Of a stretch of 64,000 nt of DNA, positions 54,572 to 64,000 are shown in pieces. Source of the DNA: Acheta domesticus. Its lineage: Eukaryota > Arthropoda > Insecta > Orthoptera > Gryllidae. Every line of letters starts with the position of its first letter. Position 1 is the stretch's first letter. The DNA lies in the NCBI GenBank assembly GCA_031308135.1, contig JAHLJT010000631.1, positions 155,327,276-155,391,275 of the forward strand, read 5' to 3'. A model generated the notes under the pieces. The model worked only from the letters and a program-made list of their open reading frames with translations, made no database searches and was not told the origin of the DNA. Made by a program: the position numbers and the translations under genes.

Positions 54572-57500
54572 TCAAATAAAATTATATATTCTGCTTTCTC
54601 TCAAAAAACAAAAAAGTTTTGAGTGCGCAGAATCGTCATCCCCGAGCACCACCTGTAGCGAGTTGCCCAGGTCATATCTTCGTCGACTGCCAACAAATTT
54701 CCTACAGTACAGCAGGCCGTGTTCCACGGAAAGAACAGTCTTGCACGAGTCACAGATGGGGGGAGTTTCATTTCGAAGAATGAAACCGTGAGAAAAATGG
54801 CATTGTCCGATACGAAGACGGGTTAAAATAACTTCTTCGCGCCTACAGGACCGTGATGAGGAGCGCCAGGGATATACAGAATTCTTTATCGCATTTAGTT
54901 TGAAAGTGCTATTGTGCCACTCTGTTTGCCACGCTCTAAGCACGGATCGTTTCAAGAAAGCCTGAACATCAGACAATGGCACAGAAGGGATGTCGATACG
55001 AGTTTTACGAGTCGCTGATTTCGCCGCCTGGTCGGCCAGTTCGTTCCCTCTGATACTCACGTGGCCTGCGACCCAACTAAGTACCAGGTCATAGCGGCGG
55101 GACAGAAGACGATGAATCAGGCTTTGAACGGATAAAGTCAGGTAGTCTGACGAAGGACGGGAGACAGCTTGAAGAGAGCTGAGAGAATCAGAACAGATAA
55201 CTACTCGCCGCAACGTCGCTGATTCAATGTATTTTAGGGCCTCAAAAATTGCATACATTTCGGCAGTGAATATACTGCACTTGTGAGTGAAGCCGAAATG
55301 ATTTGGTGGCCCTGATACAGTAAAAACCACATGCCACCGCTTCGCTGCACGATGAACCATCCGTGTATCAGAATAAATGATCCGGATAGGATTCTCTCAT
55401 ATCCAGAAACTTCTTCTGGTAAACCAGAGGACTAGTAGTTTGGGCAGATTGGAGAGTCTGAAGTCAATACTGGGAAGGGGGAGTTCCCAAGGGGGAATTC
55501 GGTCACTTGTGGGTTTCACAGGGGTGGGAAGTTCTACATTTAATTCCCGAAAAAGATTTCGTAATCATATACCTGGGGGATGGGGTAACGATGTTCGAAG
55601 AATGTACGAGGACTCATACTTTGGGTGGATGATTATACGACGACAAGGGTGGTCAACCAGTACCGACACTCTAGCCCCATAAGAGGCTAATAAAATATCT
55701 CTCCTTCGGCTCAGAGATGGTTCTCCAGCTTCGGCCAAGAGGCATTCGATGCGACTCGTGCGGTAGGCGTCTGTACTAATCCTTATACCGGCGTTGTGAA
55801 TGGTATTTAATGGCCGGAGGGTTGATGATGACGCCGATCCATATACAATACATCCATAATCCAAAACAGAGCGGATGAGGGTTCTATACAAACGCAAGAG
55901 ACACACACGGTCCGCTCCCCAAGAGCTGCCTGTAAGGGTGCGGAGAAGTTTCAGAGGTGAGGCACATCGGCTTTTCAGTTTTATGATTTCGCCAAGTTAG
56001 ACTCGTATCGAAAGTAAGCCCAAGAAAAGTTGCAGAGTCCACAAAAGGTAGAAGATGGCTTCCAAGAAAAAGATCGGGGTGGTTATGGAGATGATGAATC
56101 CTGCAGAAGTGCATACAGTTAGTTTTTGATGCAGAGAATTTGAAACCTGTCGCATCACTCCATTCCTGCAATTTGTTGAGGACAAGTTGTAATTGTCTCT
56201 CTATCACTTGAATACTCTTGGAAGAGCAGAAAATGGCAAAGTCGTCAACGAAGAGCGATGCTTTCACCGGCTCTCGGATTATCGACGCTATACTATTGAT
56301 AGCGATGGCAAACAGAGTGACACTTAGAATTGAGCCCTGAGGGACTCCGTTTTCTAAATGGTGGCTGGCGGATACCCTGTCACCAAGGCGAACGCGGAAG
56401 TATCTTGAGGAAAGAAAGGCTACTAAAAGAGGGGGAGCCGGCCCCTAAGGCCCCAAGAATGGATGGTGCGAAGAATGCCGTACCTCCAGTTAGTATCATA
56501 TGCTTTCTCTATATCGAAGAAAATTGCTACCAGGTGTTGACGTAGCACGAAAGCAGTGGAGATCTGTGTGGTAAGGGTGACAAGGTGGTCCATGGTTGAC
56601 CTGTTCTTCCTGAAACCACATTGGATGGGTGTGAGTAGGTTTCTCTGTTCCAGGTGCCAGACCAAACGCGTGTTCACCATTCTCTCCAGAAGTTTGCATA
56701 TACAGCTTGTGAGCGAGATTGGGCGGCAGGTTGACGGCTTTGCTCTGTCCTTTCCTTCTTTAGGAATAGGAATAATAATCGCTTCGCGCCAGGTTCTAGG
56801 AAAGGTATGTTCCATCCAAATCTTGTTGAAGATACGGAGGAGAAAAATGCGTGCCTCTTCCGGCAGTTGTTTTAACATTTGGTTGTATATCTGGTCTGGT
56901 CCTGGGGCAGAATATTTCCCACGGGCGAGGGACGGGCACAGGAAAATTCATCCATGGAGAAAGGGGCGTTATAATCTTCCTCCAGGCAAGTTGAGAAGTC
57001 CAATCTGCATTTCTCCATTCTACTCTTCGTTTTCAAGAAGCTAGAGGAGTAGTGTACGGAACTGGAGGTATTTTGATAATGACAGGCCAATTCCTCAACT
57101 ACTTCTTCTGGAGAAGTAATAAGATTTCCATTAATAAGAAGTCCTGGGACAGATGGTAAGGAAAATCTTCCTCCGATCTGTCGGATCTTTCGCCATACTA
57201 CTTTAGGCGGGGTATGGCAAGAAAGAGAAGAAATAAAGGCTCTCCAGGAAGCGGTCTTACTTTCCCGCATTACTAATCTGGCTCTGGCCCGCTTTCTTTG
57301 GAAATCGATCAGGTTTGATGCGGTGGGGAACTATTTGAGCCTCGCGAGTGCTTCCTTTCGGCCACGCACCGCGGTGGCACAGTCAGCATTCCACCAAGGC
57401 ACAGGGACGCGTCGTGGCCGACACGTAAACTTCGGGATTGCAATGGTGGCTGCGCGAAGAAGGGGTCGGTGAATTGGGCCACCAAGGTATCGATATTATT

Positions 57501-58246
57501 TGAAAAGTGGTCTGGCATTATAATTTTCTCGCTGAATGTATCCCAGTCGGTTCGATGGAGTAGCCAGCGAGGAGGGTGGATGACGTCTAAATTAGGGACA
57601 TTAAAGTAGACCAAAGTGGGAAAATGGTCACTCCCATGTAGATCATCAAGTACAGTCCACTCTACCATGGTAAATAGGGATGGACTGCAGAGTGCCAGAT
57701 CGATTGACGAGAAGGAGTTTGACGCCATGGAGAAATAAGTGTGATTCCCGGAATTCAGAAGAATTAAAAGTTTTGCTGGTCAATAATATTTTCGAGAATA
57801 GAATCTTTCGGTCAGGTCCTCGTGCCACCCCAGAGGGGATTGTGGGCATTAAAATCCCCCGCAATAAGAAAAGGGGCGGGCAACTGAGAAAAAACATCTT
57901 CGAGTTCCTCTTGTGACACGATTTGGCCAGGGGGAATGTATATACTACACACCGTAAAAGAGAAGGATGGTAGGTGTACCCGAACGCAAACTGTTTGGAG
58001 GTCGGTTCGAACGTTGTGTTCCTCCGAGAACAGAAAGTCGGGGATGAGTACCGCGACGCCGCCGTGAGCACGAAGTCCGTCGTCTAGATCGAACCGGTAG
58101 ATGTTAAATCCGCGAAGAGACAGGGGATGATGAGGGAGAAGATGAGTTTCCTGAAGACAGACTATGAATGGTTTGTGGCGAGAAATTATTAATCTGAATT
58201 CTTCAGAGTGAGCACGAAGACCATTTAAGTTCCATGAGAGGGCCAT
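54572..58246 (-). pseudogene. I-type LINE ORF2: APE endonuclease, RT, RNase H
   Basis: Starts MALSWNLNGLRAHSEEFRLI at 58246. Endonuclease: WNLNGL, QETHL, YIPPG, GDFNAHNPLWGG, then after a TGA and a frame shift FSSIDLALCSP and GSDHFP. RT: RTWREAIIIPIPKEGKD, RPISLTSCICKLLERMVNTR, QCGFRKNRSTMDHLVTL, FFDIEKAYDTNWR, then FVDDFAIFCSS (catalytic DD kept) and FLGLTFDTSLTW. RNase H: IFTAEMYAIFEAL, ICSDSLSSLQAV, GHVSIRGNELADQAAKSA, so the acidic residues are kept. A C-terminal CX2C...HX4C-like finger follows (CDSCKTVLSVEHGLLYC). About six frame breaks. Confidence 0.88.
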
Positions 58247-58255
58247 TATGAGAAA

Positions 58256-59355
58256 TTATTTCTTTGGTTTCTTTTTTTTCTTTCTCACCTTCTGAATGGT
58301 TGTAGAGGAACTCTCGTGGGGTTCCTCATCAACAGCAGAGTCATCCTGACTGCTGCTGGATATGGTCGACTGTGTCGGGGGGATTTCCCGACTTTTGGCC
58401 ACGGGTTACCGAGATCTACAGGGGCTGGAGGATCGTCCGATGTGATTCTCAGAAACAGAAAGAGGTGGAGGGGATTTGGATGACGCATTTTTCCTGGGAG
58501 GCGGTGTCTGTTTAAGATCGATTTCAGTAGAAGTCTCAGGGGAAGTGGTCGATGTCTGGTGGAGTTTTTGAACAGGTTTTTTGTTCTTTGTGGGAATGAT
58601 AATTTTCCCACCTTGGATACACGCCGAATCTTCGGGGAAGTCTATCGGCGACACCTGACAACTAAAGTGCGAAACTACCGCTGGGGTACAGTGAGTTTGA
58701 CAACTCGCTGTTACCCCCGGGGACTTAGGTTTTACAGCACTGGAAAAAGATCGTGATAGGTCCACTGGATTCCTGATTTGGAACCTACGCTTCGCCTCAG
58801 GGAAGGAAACCTTTTCGGTTACTCTTATTTTTTTGATTTCCCTTTCCCGGAGAAACGTGGGACACTTGTTGTCGTTGGCTGGGTGATCGCCTTCGCAATT
58901 CACACAGTGCGGTGGTTTGTCGCAGAGTTGTGGGTCGTGAACTGATGATCCACACTTCCCGCAAACCGCGTTTACGGACATACATCGCTGCTGGGTATGC
59001 CCAAACCTTTGGCACTTGAAGCAGCGCAAAGTGTTCGGCACATACTGCCGCACACGGAGGTTGTAGAAAGCGGTAACGATCCTTTCCGGGAAGGATGCGC
59101 TTCAAAAAGAATGGTTCCATTCCTTTGTCGCACGACCGTTTGGAACTTCCCGTAGGCTTCTTCGATGGCTCGCGCCAGACGGACAGCACTCACAGTTTTA
59201 AAAGTCTTACCTTTCTCGGCACATGCCATGAGGAGGAAACGAGGCTTCTTGGGTCGATCTTCTTGTTTAGAAAAAAAACTATTCAAGTCAATATTTCTCT
59301 GTGCACATCTCCTCTTCCTTGCGGAAGAGGGCGGAGGGAAAGGTGAAGTATCCAT
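58256..59355 (-). pseudogene. I-type LINE ORF1 (gag-like, nucleic-acid binding)
   Basis: Begins MDTSPFPPPSSARKRRCAQR at 59355, followed by a basic segment and KTVSAVRLARAIEEAYGKFQ. A one-base shift near 59095-59105 moves to SFPERIVTAFYNLRVRQYV and three knuckles: CFKCQRFGHTQQRC and CGKCGSSVHDPQLC (both CX2CX4HX4C) and CVNCEGDHPANDNKC. A Ser/Pro-rich linker follows; another shift near 58400 leads to a Lys-rich end (VRKKKKKPKK) whose stop lies 9 bases before ORF2. These proteins bind LINE RNA. Two frame breaks make it non-functional. Confidence 0.85.
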
Positions 59356-59359
59356 ATAG

Positions 59360-59914
59360 ATGGAATAGGTTCATCCTCGTGGTCCCCACCTACCACGGAG
59401 CCCAACAAGGGGACACTCCATCGGAGTGCCAGGGTTGCCACGAGGATATAGTGGGGGAATACAGCGCTGCACCGCCGTGGATTCCCCCGCTCACTCTGGA
59501 GTTTAAGACCTAGTCCGAGCCGATTGATCGGGAGTGGGTTAGCTCCCGACCGCCCGTCTAGAAGCGTCCGGGGCCAAAGCGAGTGTGTTGGAACCTACAG
59601 GGAATGTTTCCCAAAATACGTAATCAACGTACCCCTTAGTGCAAGGCGAACAGTAGCACTAGGACTAGATAGGGAAACAAACAGGTCCCTCAACTGCCAG
59701 GACACACATTCCCTCCGACACGGGTCGCCATGCACGGCAAACACATGGGTGGGCGTTCAGCATACAGAGGACGCCAGTGAGGAAGAAAATGGAGTGAAAA
59801 GAACGTACATGACATGAAATGAGAAGCAAGAAGATGAAAAAAATGGAGAAAGGAACACTTGAGAGCCTTCTCTGCATCACCCCGTCAGGACGTGGACCAA
59901 CCCACCTCGACGGG
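59360..59914 (-). other. 5' UTR of the I-type LINE
   Basis: GC-rich sequence between the duplicated target at 59915 and the ORF1 start. Such regions normally hold the internal promoter of I-type elements; no promoter motif is identified. Confidence 0.55.
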
Positions 59915-62640
59915 TGATCTTTATTGATCTGTGCTCTGTACATTCGTTTCAAATATTGTCCGTGGAGTGGTTTGTCTCTCCACGATTTCTTTAGCATTAA
60001 ATAGCTTCAGAAGTTCTCGTCCTGTGTGTCTTGTAGAGTCTTGTTCGCAATGTTTCTTGCTACACTAACAAAGCCTCTGCTTCCCATTCTTCGGTCAGAT
60101 TTCATCACCTGCTTCATTAAAGGGTCACCTTAATGGCTGACAACATACTTTCCCATCCCCACTATTGCGTTGTGCCAGGAAGCCTAACTTTGACTGAGGC
60201 CTCTTCCTCCTTCCTTACGTGACACATAAAGTTTATGTACATCATCTCGAGGGTGGGAGACATGATGCATTGTTAGCAGTTTTCTGGTTTTTCGATCCTT
60301 GATGCGAATTTCTTGCTCAGTCCAGTCCTCTAGTCCGAAACTGTATTCGGCTACAGGCACCGCCAAAGTACCTATTGCTGATATTTTATTCTTGGAATTC
60401 AGAGCGGACTGCAGGACCAGTCTCACTCTGCTATAATACTCCCTGCGAATTCTCTCTTTCATTTTGTTGTTCGAGATGGTCTCACACTCTTTAATTCCCA
60501 GATATTTGTAAGTTTTACCTTGCTCAATATCTTGAATCACAGTGTGGGTATCAACTTCAAAGCTCTCTGATGTTGTCAGTTTGCCTCTTTTTAAATTGAT
60601 TTTTGCACACTTGTCAAGACCAAATTCATGCAGATGTCATTGCTAAAGTCATTCACGACAGACAGCATTTGGGAGAGAATCGCTTCATTCTTAGCAAACA
60701 CCTTAAGATCATCCATGTAAAAAAATGTGATACTGGCCTTCCATGACCATAAAGCTTGTAACCAAAGTCAGCTTGCGACAACTGTCTCGATAGTGGGATC
60801 AAACTAATGCAAAACAGCAGAGCGGATAGTGAATCTCCTTGAAAAAACCACAGTTAATCTGAATACTTCTGGTTTCTACTGCTTTCTTTCCGCTGTTTAT
60901 TAGTAACCTGGTACTCCACGACTTCATACTAACCTTGCAAAATTCAATTAGTCTAGGATGAAATCGATAGATCTCCAGGGTCTTCAAAATCCAGTCGCGT
61001 GCTACTCTATCAAAGGCTTTTGGTAGTCAATCCAAGCCATATTCTAATTACGTTTTCATTTCTTTACATCCTTCAAGATGACTTTATCCAGTAAAAATAT
61101 TTCCTTACAGCCATAAGAGCCTTTACGACATCATTTTTGTTCAGCTGGCATCAGATGATTCTTCTCTAGGTGTCTGTACATTTTATCAGCTATGGCTGCA
61201 GTTATAACTTTATACAGTACTGGCAGACAAGTAATTGGCCTGTAGTTCTTCGCCAAAGAGCTGTCTCCCGCTTTGGGTAGCAAATACGTGATGCCACCTG
61301 TTAGCGATTCCGGGAGTTCCTTTGGGTTTTCTAAACTTTTATTAACATGTGAACATCTTCCACTGTTTCCAGAAGTTTATCGGCAGCATCAACTTAAGAT
61401 TGAATCCAAGACGCGTCTTTGTTTTAGGATGTGCTCTGCTCCCAGATTCCTGCCCAAAATCATTCGACGTCATCTTTTGAAGGAGTGACAGCTTTGCCAT
61501 TGGGTTTTTGAGTCAGATTGCGATAGAATCTCTTCGCGTCTGTTTCAAACAACCGGTTCTGTACACGGAAATTTTCTGGGTTCTGTACACGCTACGTTTG
61601 TAACGTCTTATTCGTTGAGCCCATGTTTGAATTTTCTCTTTTAGCTTCTCAACTACGATTAGCCGGCTTGTGTCATTTTCAATTCGGTATTTTTGTTCAA
61701 CATTGAATATCTTTCGTTGAAATTTAGTGGTGTGCGTTGATTTAGAAGATGCCTCAGCTAAGAGTGATATTTCATTCCGAGTTTCGGCTATCCGTTTAAT
61801 AATTCTCTTTGTCTATGAGTCCTGTACTGGGCTGTTTACTCTGTTTTGCTGTCGGCCGTCGGTGTTCTTGGCTGGCCCCAAAATTATCTGAGATACCAGA
61901 TAACCAGTTCCATACACGATGTGATTGATATCAGTGATATCTAGATCTCTACCTGGGGCCTGTACCACCTCATTTAAGACAGAATTTGCTGTCTCATTCA
62001 CTCTCTTACCTTTGGCATTTTCGTTAATTCTCCTCATTGGTGCACAAGATTCAAATGGAAGTTGACGAACTCTATCTATCTCGCGTCGGAGGACAATGCC
62101 CATCATGTCTTTATCGTGTAATAAATTGCCAGATTAATTTTCCCCACTGACGTGTGTTTAATTGAAAAGAGATGAACCTTCATCAGAACTATCGTTTTCA
62201 AGTTCTACATGTTCGTAATGTGTCTAGTTCGATCGAAGAACATACTCCGTATTTCTCTGAATGTCAGCAAGTTTTTCTACTGTGAATTAACCACTGTTGA
62301 GTATGTATCGTCGTTGACTGACAAGCTTCTTTGGGTGTAGGGTATGTCGCATATCTGGGTTCCGTTCTCTCCTTACCTTGAAAACTTCTACTTTTGAGCC
62401 ACCATTTTTCGCCTTTGCATAGTAAAAGCACCACATCACCTCCTTCAATTCATCCCGCGTTCATCTCTGACGATGGCTTCGAGTTACTGCTGGCTCTGAG
62501 TCCCTGGGACTAACATCCGTGGGATGGCCAGACGTCGACAAGGTGATATTAGCTCGGTTTCTGAGCAGGTATGTGACATCTGTAGAACAAGGCACGTTAA
62601 GATTCATTGCATTTCTTGTTCTATCCATTTTGCTAATTGA
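59915..62640 (-). pseudogene. RLE LINE ORF: N-terminal region and reverse transcriptase, frame-shifted
   Basis: Going down the minus strand: ITDINHIVYGTGYLVSQIIL (61.9 kb), NYRPITCLPVLYKVITAAIA and LEKNHLMPAEQK-CRKGSYGC (61.1-61.3 kb), MAWIDYQK (61.05 kb), LEIYRFHPRLIEFCKVSMKS and RSIQINCGFF then QGDSLSALLFCISLIPL (60.8-60.9 kb), FFYMDDLKVFAKNEAILSQM (catalytic YMDD, 60.7 kb), TYKYLGIKECETISNNKMKE and RKTRKLLTMHHVSHPRDDVH (60.2-60.5 kb). These motifs belong to LINE RTs of the R2/NeSL group. Many frame changes; the YMDD box survives. Confidence 0.85.
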
Positions 62641-63130
62641 TTTTAAGTGAAGATTCGCAGGACGCAAGTTCGAGTTAACACATCACACTTAACCTTTGGG
62701 TTGTTTCCGGCCATCCGTTTCTGCGACCCACAGTGGCTTTGGGGCATCCCCCACAAGGGCCCCACAAGGGGTCCCTCCGATTGCCAGACGGCATTACTAA
62801 CCCCTACGGGATTTTCACTGACTGCTGAAGGCAGCCTCTTTTGCTGGCTAATGCAATGTTCGGGACTCCACTCTAATCAGTGGCCTGGTGGGCCAACCCA
62901 GTTTCTCTGCTGTACCCTCTATGGGCCGACAACAAGAAATCTAAAGGTTTATGACTCTTCCGTGTCTTCTTACTTCCCACTCTCCTCGAAATTGAGTACC
63001 TCTTAGTCTGACCCCTTACCTTCAACCTATTCAGCAAGGGAGGACCTACCGGTAGCTAGGCTACCAGTGACATAGCTGTCAGTCTCATGGGGGTTCTCAA
63101 GCTCCACCACCAACTGCAAGGTCGTGTACT
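59915..63130 (-). mobile_element. RLE-type LINE, 5' and RT part
   Basis: Continues the element found at 53456-54294. Reading across the inserted LINE, SWRDKPLHGQYLKRMYRAQI and NKD on this side joins LFMCLKRGTMKPKSDA on the other, as in intact relatives. Its 5' limit is not certain; the GC-rich stretch 62670-63130 is probably its 5' UTR. Confidence 0.78.
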
Positions 63131-63135
63131 CCCTA

Positions 63136-63205
63136 GGTTGAGTTGTTGTTGTTATTGTTATTATTATTATTAATGTTATTATTAATAATATTATTATTAT
63201 TATGA
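63136..63205. repeat. ATT trinucleotide repeat
   Basis: GTTGTTGTTATTGTTATTAT and further ATT/AATA units. On the minus strand it could be the AAT tail of another element lying to its right, but no protein confirms this. Confidence 0.7.
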
Positions 63206-64000
63206 GACCCTTACAATTCCTTAAGGGCTGTTCCCCAGGGAAGTTCCACATGGGCTTGTGTCTTTGCAGTTTGGTTGAGTACAACTATGCAAATGAATAA
63301 ATTTCATACATATTAAGCTGGTATTGATTACTGTGACAATTAGGCAATTGTTATGTAATTTGGCTGTTGATACTATCTTTTTTTTAATAGTGATATTGTA
63401 ACGAACCGTTCTTCGATTCGCTTGCCAGGGATTGAGCGCCAGTCTTCTGGCTGGTAGTTCCACGAACTTACGTGCCTCGCCGGTTTTCCGGCGGCAGCCG
63501 GTGATCTTTGCAAGAATTGGCTCCGGGTGAGATATTTTATCTTCAGGGGTGGACTCTCTGGGTTAGATTTCATAAGGGACATGGGTTCAGGTGTGTTCAA
63601 CTAGCGCTACTGAATGAAATTTCAAGTGAATTCTTTTCAATGTGGTTCCTGAGGTGAGCCCACTTGTTAATAAAATAAAAATCTCTTTGACTGACACTAC
63701 TACAATTAATTACAATTTGGTCTTGGGTCTTGAATTTTGCAATTACAAATCATTCCATGCATGCATTAGGTCATTTTTCTGTCTTGATGAGTTTCTAGTC
63801 TGACCGGCAAGTCTTTTACAATTTATGTCGTAACACTCCTCTAGTACCATTCGCTAGACAATTTCCTGATTGTCAAACAAATGATGTACGCACAGTTGAT
63901 GACGATTCTGTGAATTACTCGCTTTCATTGTAGGAATTTGGGGCCAATTCACTAATAATTTGCGTCGTGAAAGACGCCTCTGCGAAGCAGGGGCGGAGGG
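63206..64000. other. Unassigned end of window
   Basis: Includes a GC-rich patch at 63420-63560 with a minus-strand open frame of 75 codons (63373-63600) that contains NYQPEDWRSIPGKRIEERF. I do not recognise the family; it may be part of a minus-strand repeat whose tail is the ATT repeat at 63136-63205. No DNAI7 exon is recognised. Confidence 0.35.

Larger units (their letters stand above)
54295..59914 (-). mobile_element. I-type LINE, full length, inserted in the RLE LINE
   Basis: Flanked by TGATCTTTCTTGA (54282-54294) and TGATCTTTATTGA (59915-59927), a 13-bp target duplication with one difference (8 bases TGATCTTT perfect). It has a GC-rich 5' region, ORF1 with three zinc knuckles, and ORF2 with APE endonuclease, reverse transcriptase and RNase H, then a 3' end with CAAAT-type short repeats. 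Gag plus APE plus RT plus RNase H is the I/LOA layout. About 5.6 kb, all expected parts present, but both ORFs carry frame shifts. Confidence 0.88.

Noticed and set aside
59524..59817. Plus-strand frame opposite the I-type LINE 5' UTR
   Set aside because: Antisense shadow in a GC-rich UTR with no motifs.

Overview
The window is animal nuclear DNA: AT-rich, low in gene density and packed with transposable elements. The mix of elements (RLE-type and I-type LINEs, a jockey-like LINE, IS630/Tc1 relatives, hAT, Merlin, a Crypton-like recombinase, several tRNA-derived SINEs) and one spliced host gene point to an arthropod, most likely an insect with a large genome. The species cannot be named from sequence alone.

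The only host gene I can support is a plus-strand homologue of DNAI7 (CASC1), an axonemal dynein-associated protein. Seven coding exons lie at 9422-9442, 13552-13600, 17299-17485, 27399-27539, 27706-27780, 42356-42546 and 50737-50903. They give an N-terminus beginning MGPKKGK, a charged coiled-coil segment and the conserved CASC1 core. The gene has no stop here and must continue to the right. Its introns are 0.17 to 14.6 kb and hold most of the repeats described below. One A-homopolymer in exon 2 breaks the frame by one base.

Region by region. 0-9.4 kb (upstream of the gene): a TE-derived HTH-like gene fragment (about 0.95-1.36 kb), a 658-bp hAT MITE with 8-bp target duplications (2.69-3.35 kb), blocks of an AT-rich hairpin-ended repeat (3.7-5.9 and 7.2-9.2 kb) and a decayed Crypton-like tyrosine recombinase (6.1-6.9 kb). 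Intron 1 (9.4-13.6 kb): a LINE reverse-transcriptase relic. Intron 3 (17.5-27.4 kb): a SINE, two neighbouring internally deleted IS630/Tc1-type elements, a second SINE, a second copy of the hAT MITE, microsatellites and a piece of an RLE LINE. Intron 5 (27.8-42.4 kb): LINE gag and RT relics, a Tc1 element interrupted by a jockey-like LINE, a Mutator-like transposase fragment, SINEs, and long inverted pairs of the AT-rich repeat, one split by a 1272-bp hAT element. Intron 6 (42.5-50.7 kb): GA microsatellite, GC-rich block, 5'-truncated Tc1 transposase, SINE, AT-rich repeat and a Merlin transposase relic. 53.4-63.2 kb (after the last exon seen): an RLE (R2/NeSL-like) LINE split by a complete-length I-type LINE on the same strand.

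The most distinctive unexplained feature is the AT-rich family. It is non-coding, shows about 305-bp internal repeats, a GACG-type microsatellite and a palindromic end built around ACTTTCCC...GGGAAAGT, and it repeatedly occurs as inverted pairs meeting at that end. No bacterial operon, phage, CRISPR or toxin system is present.
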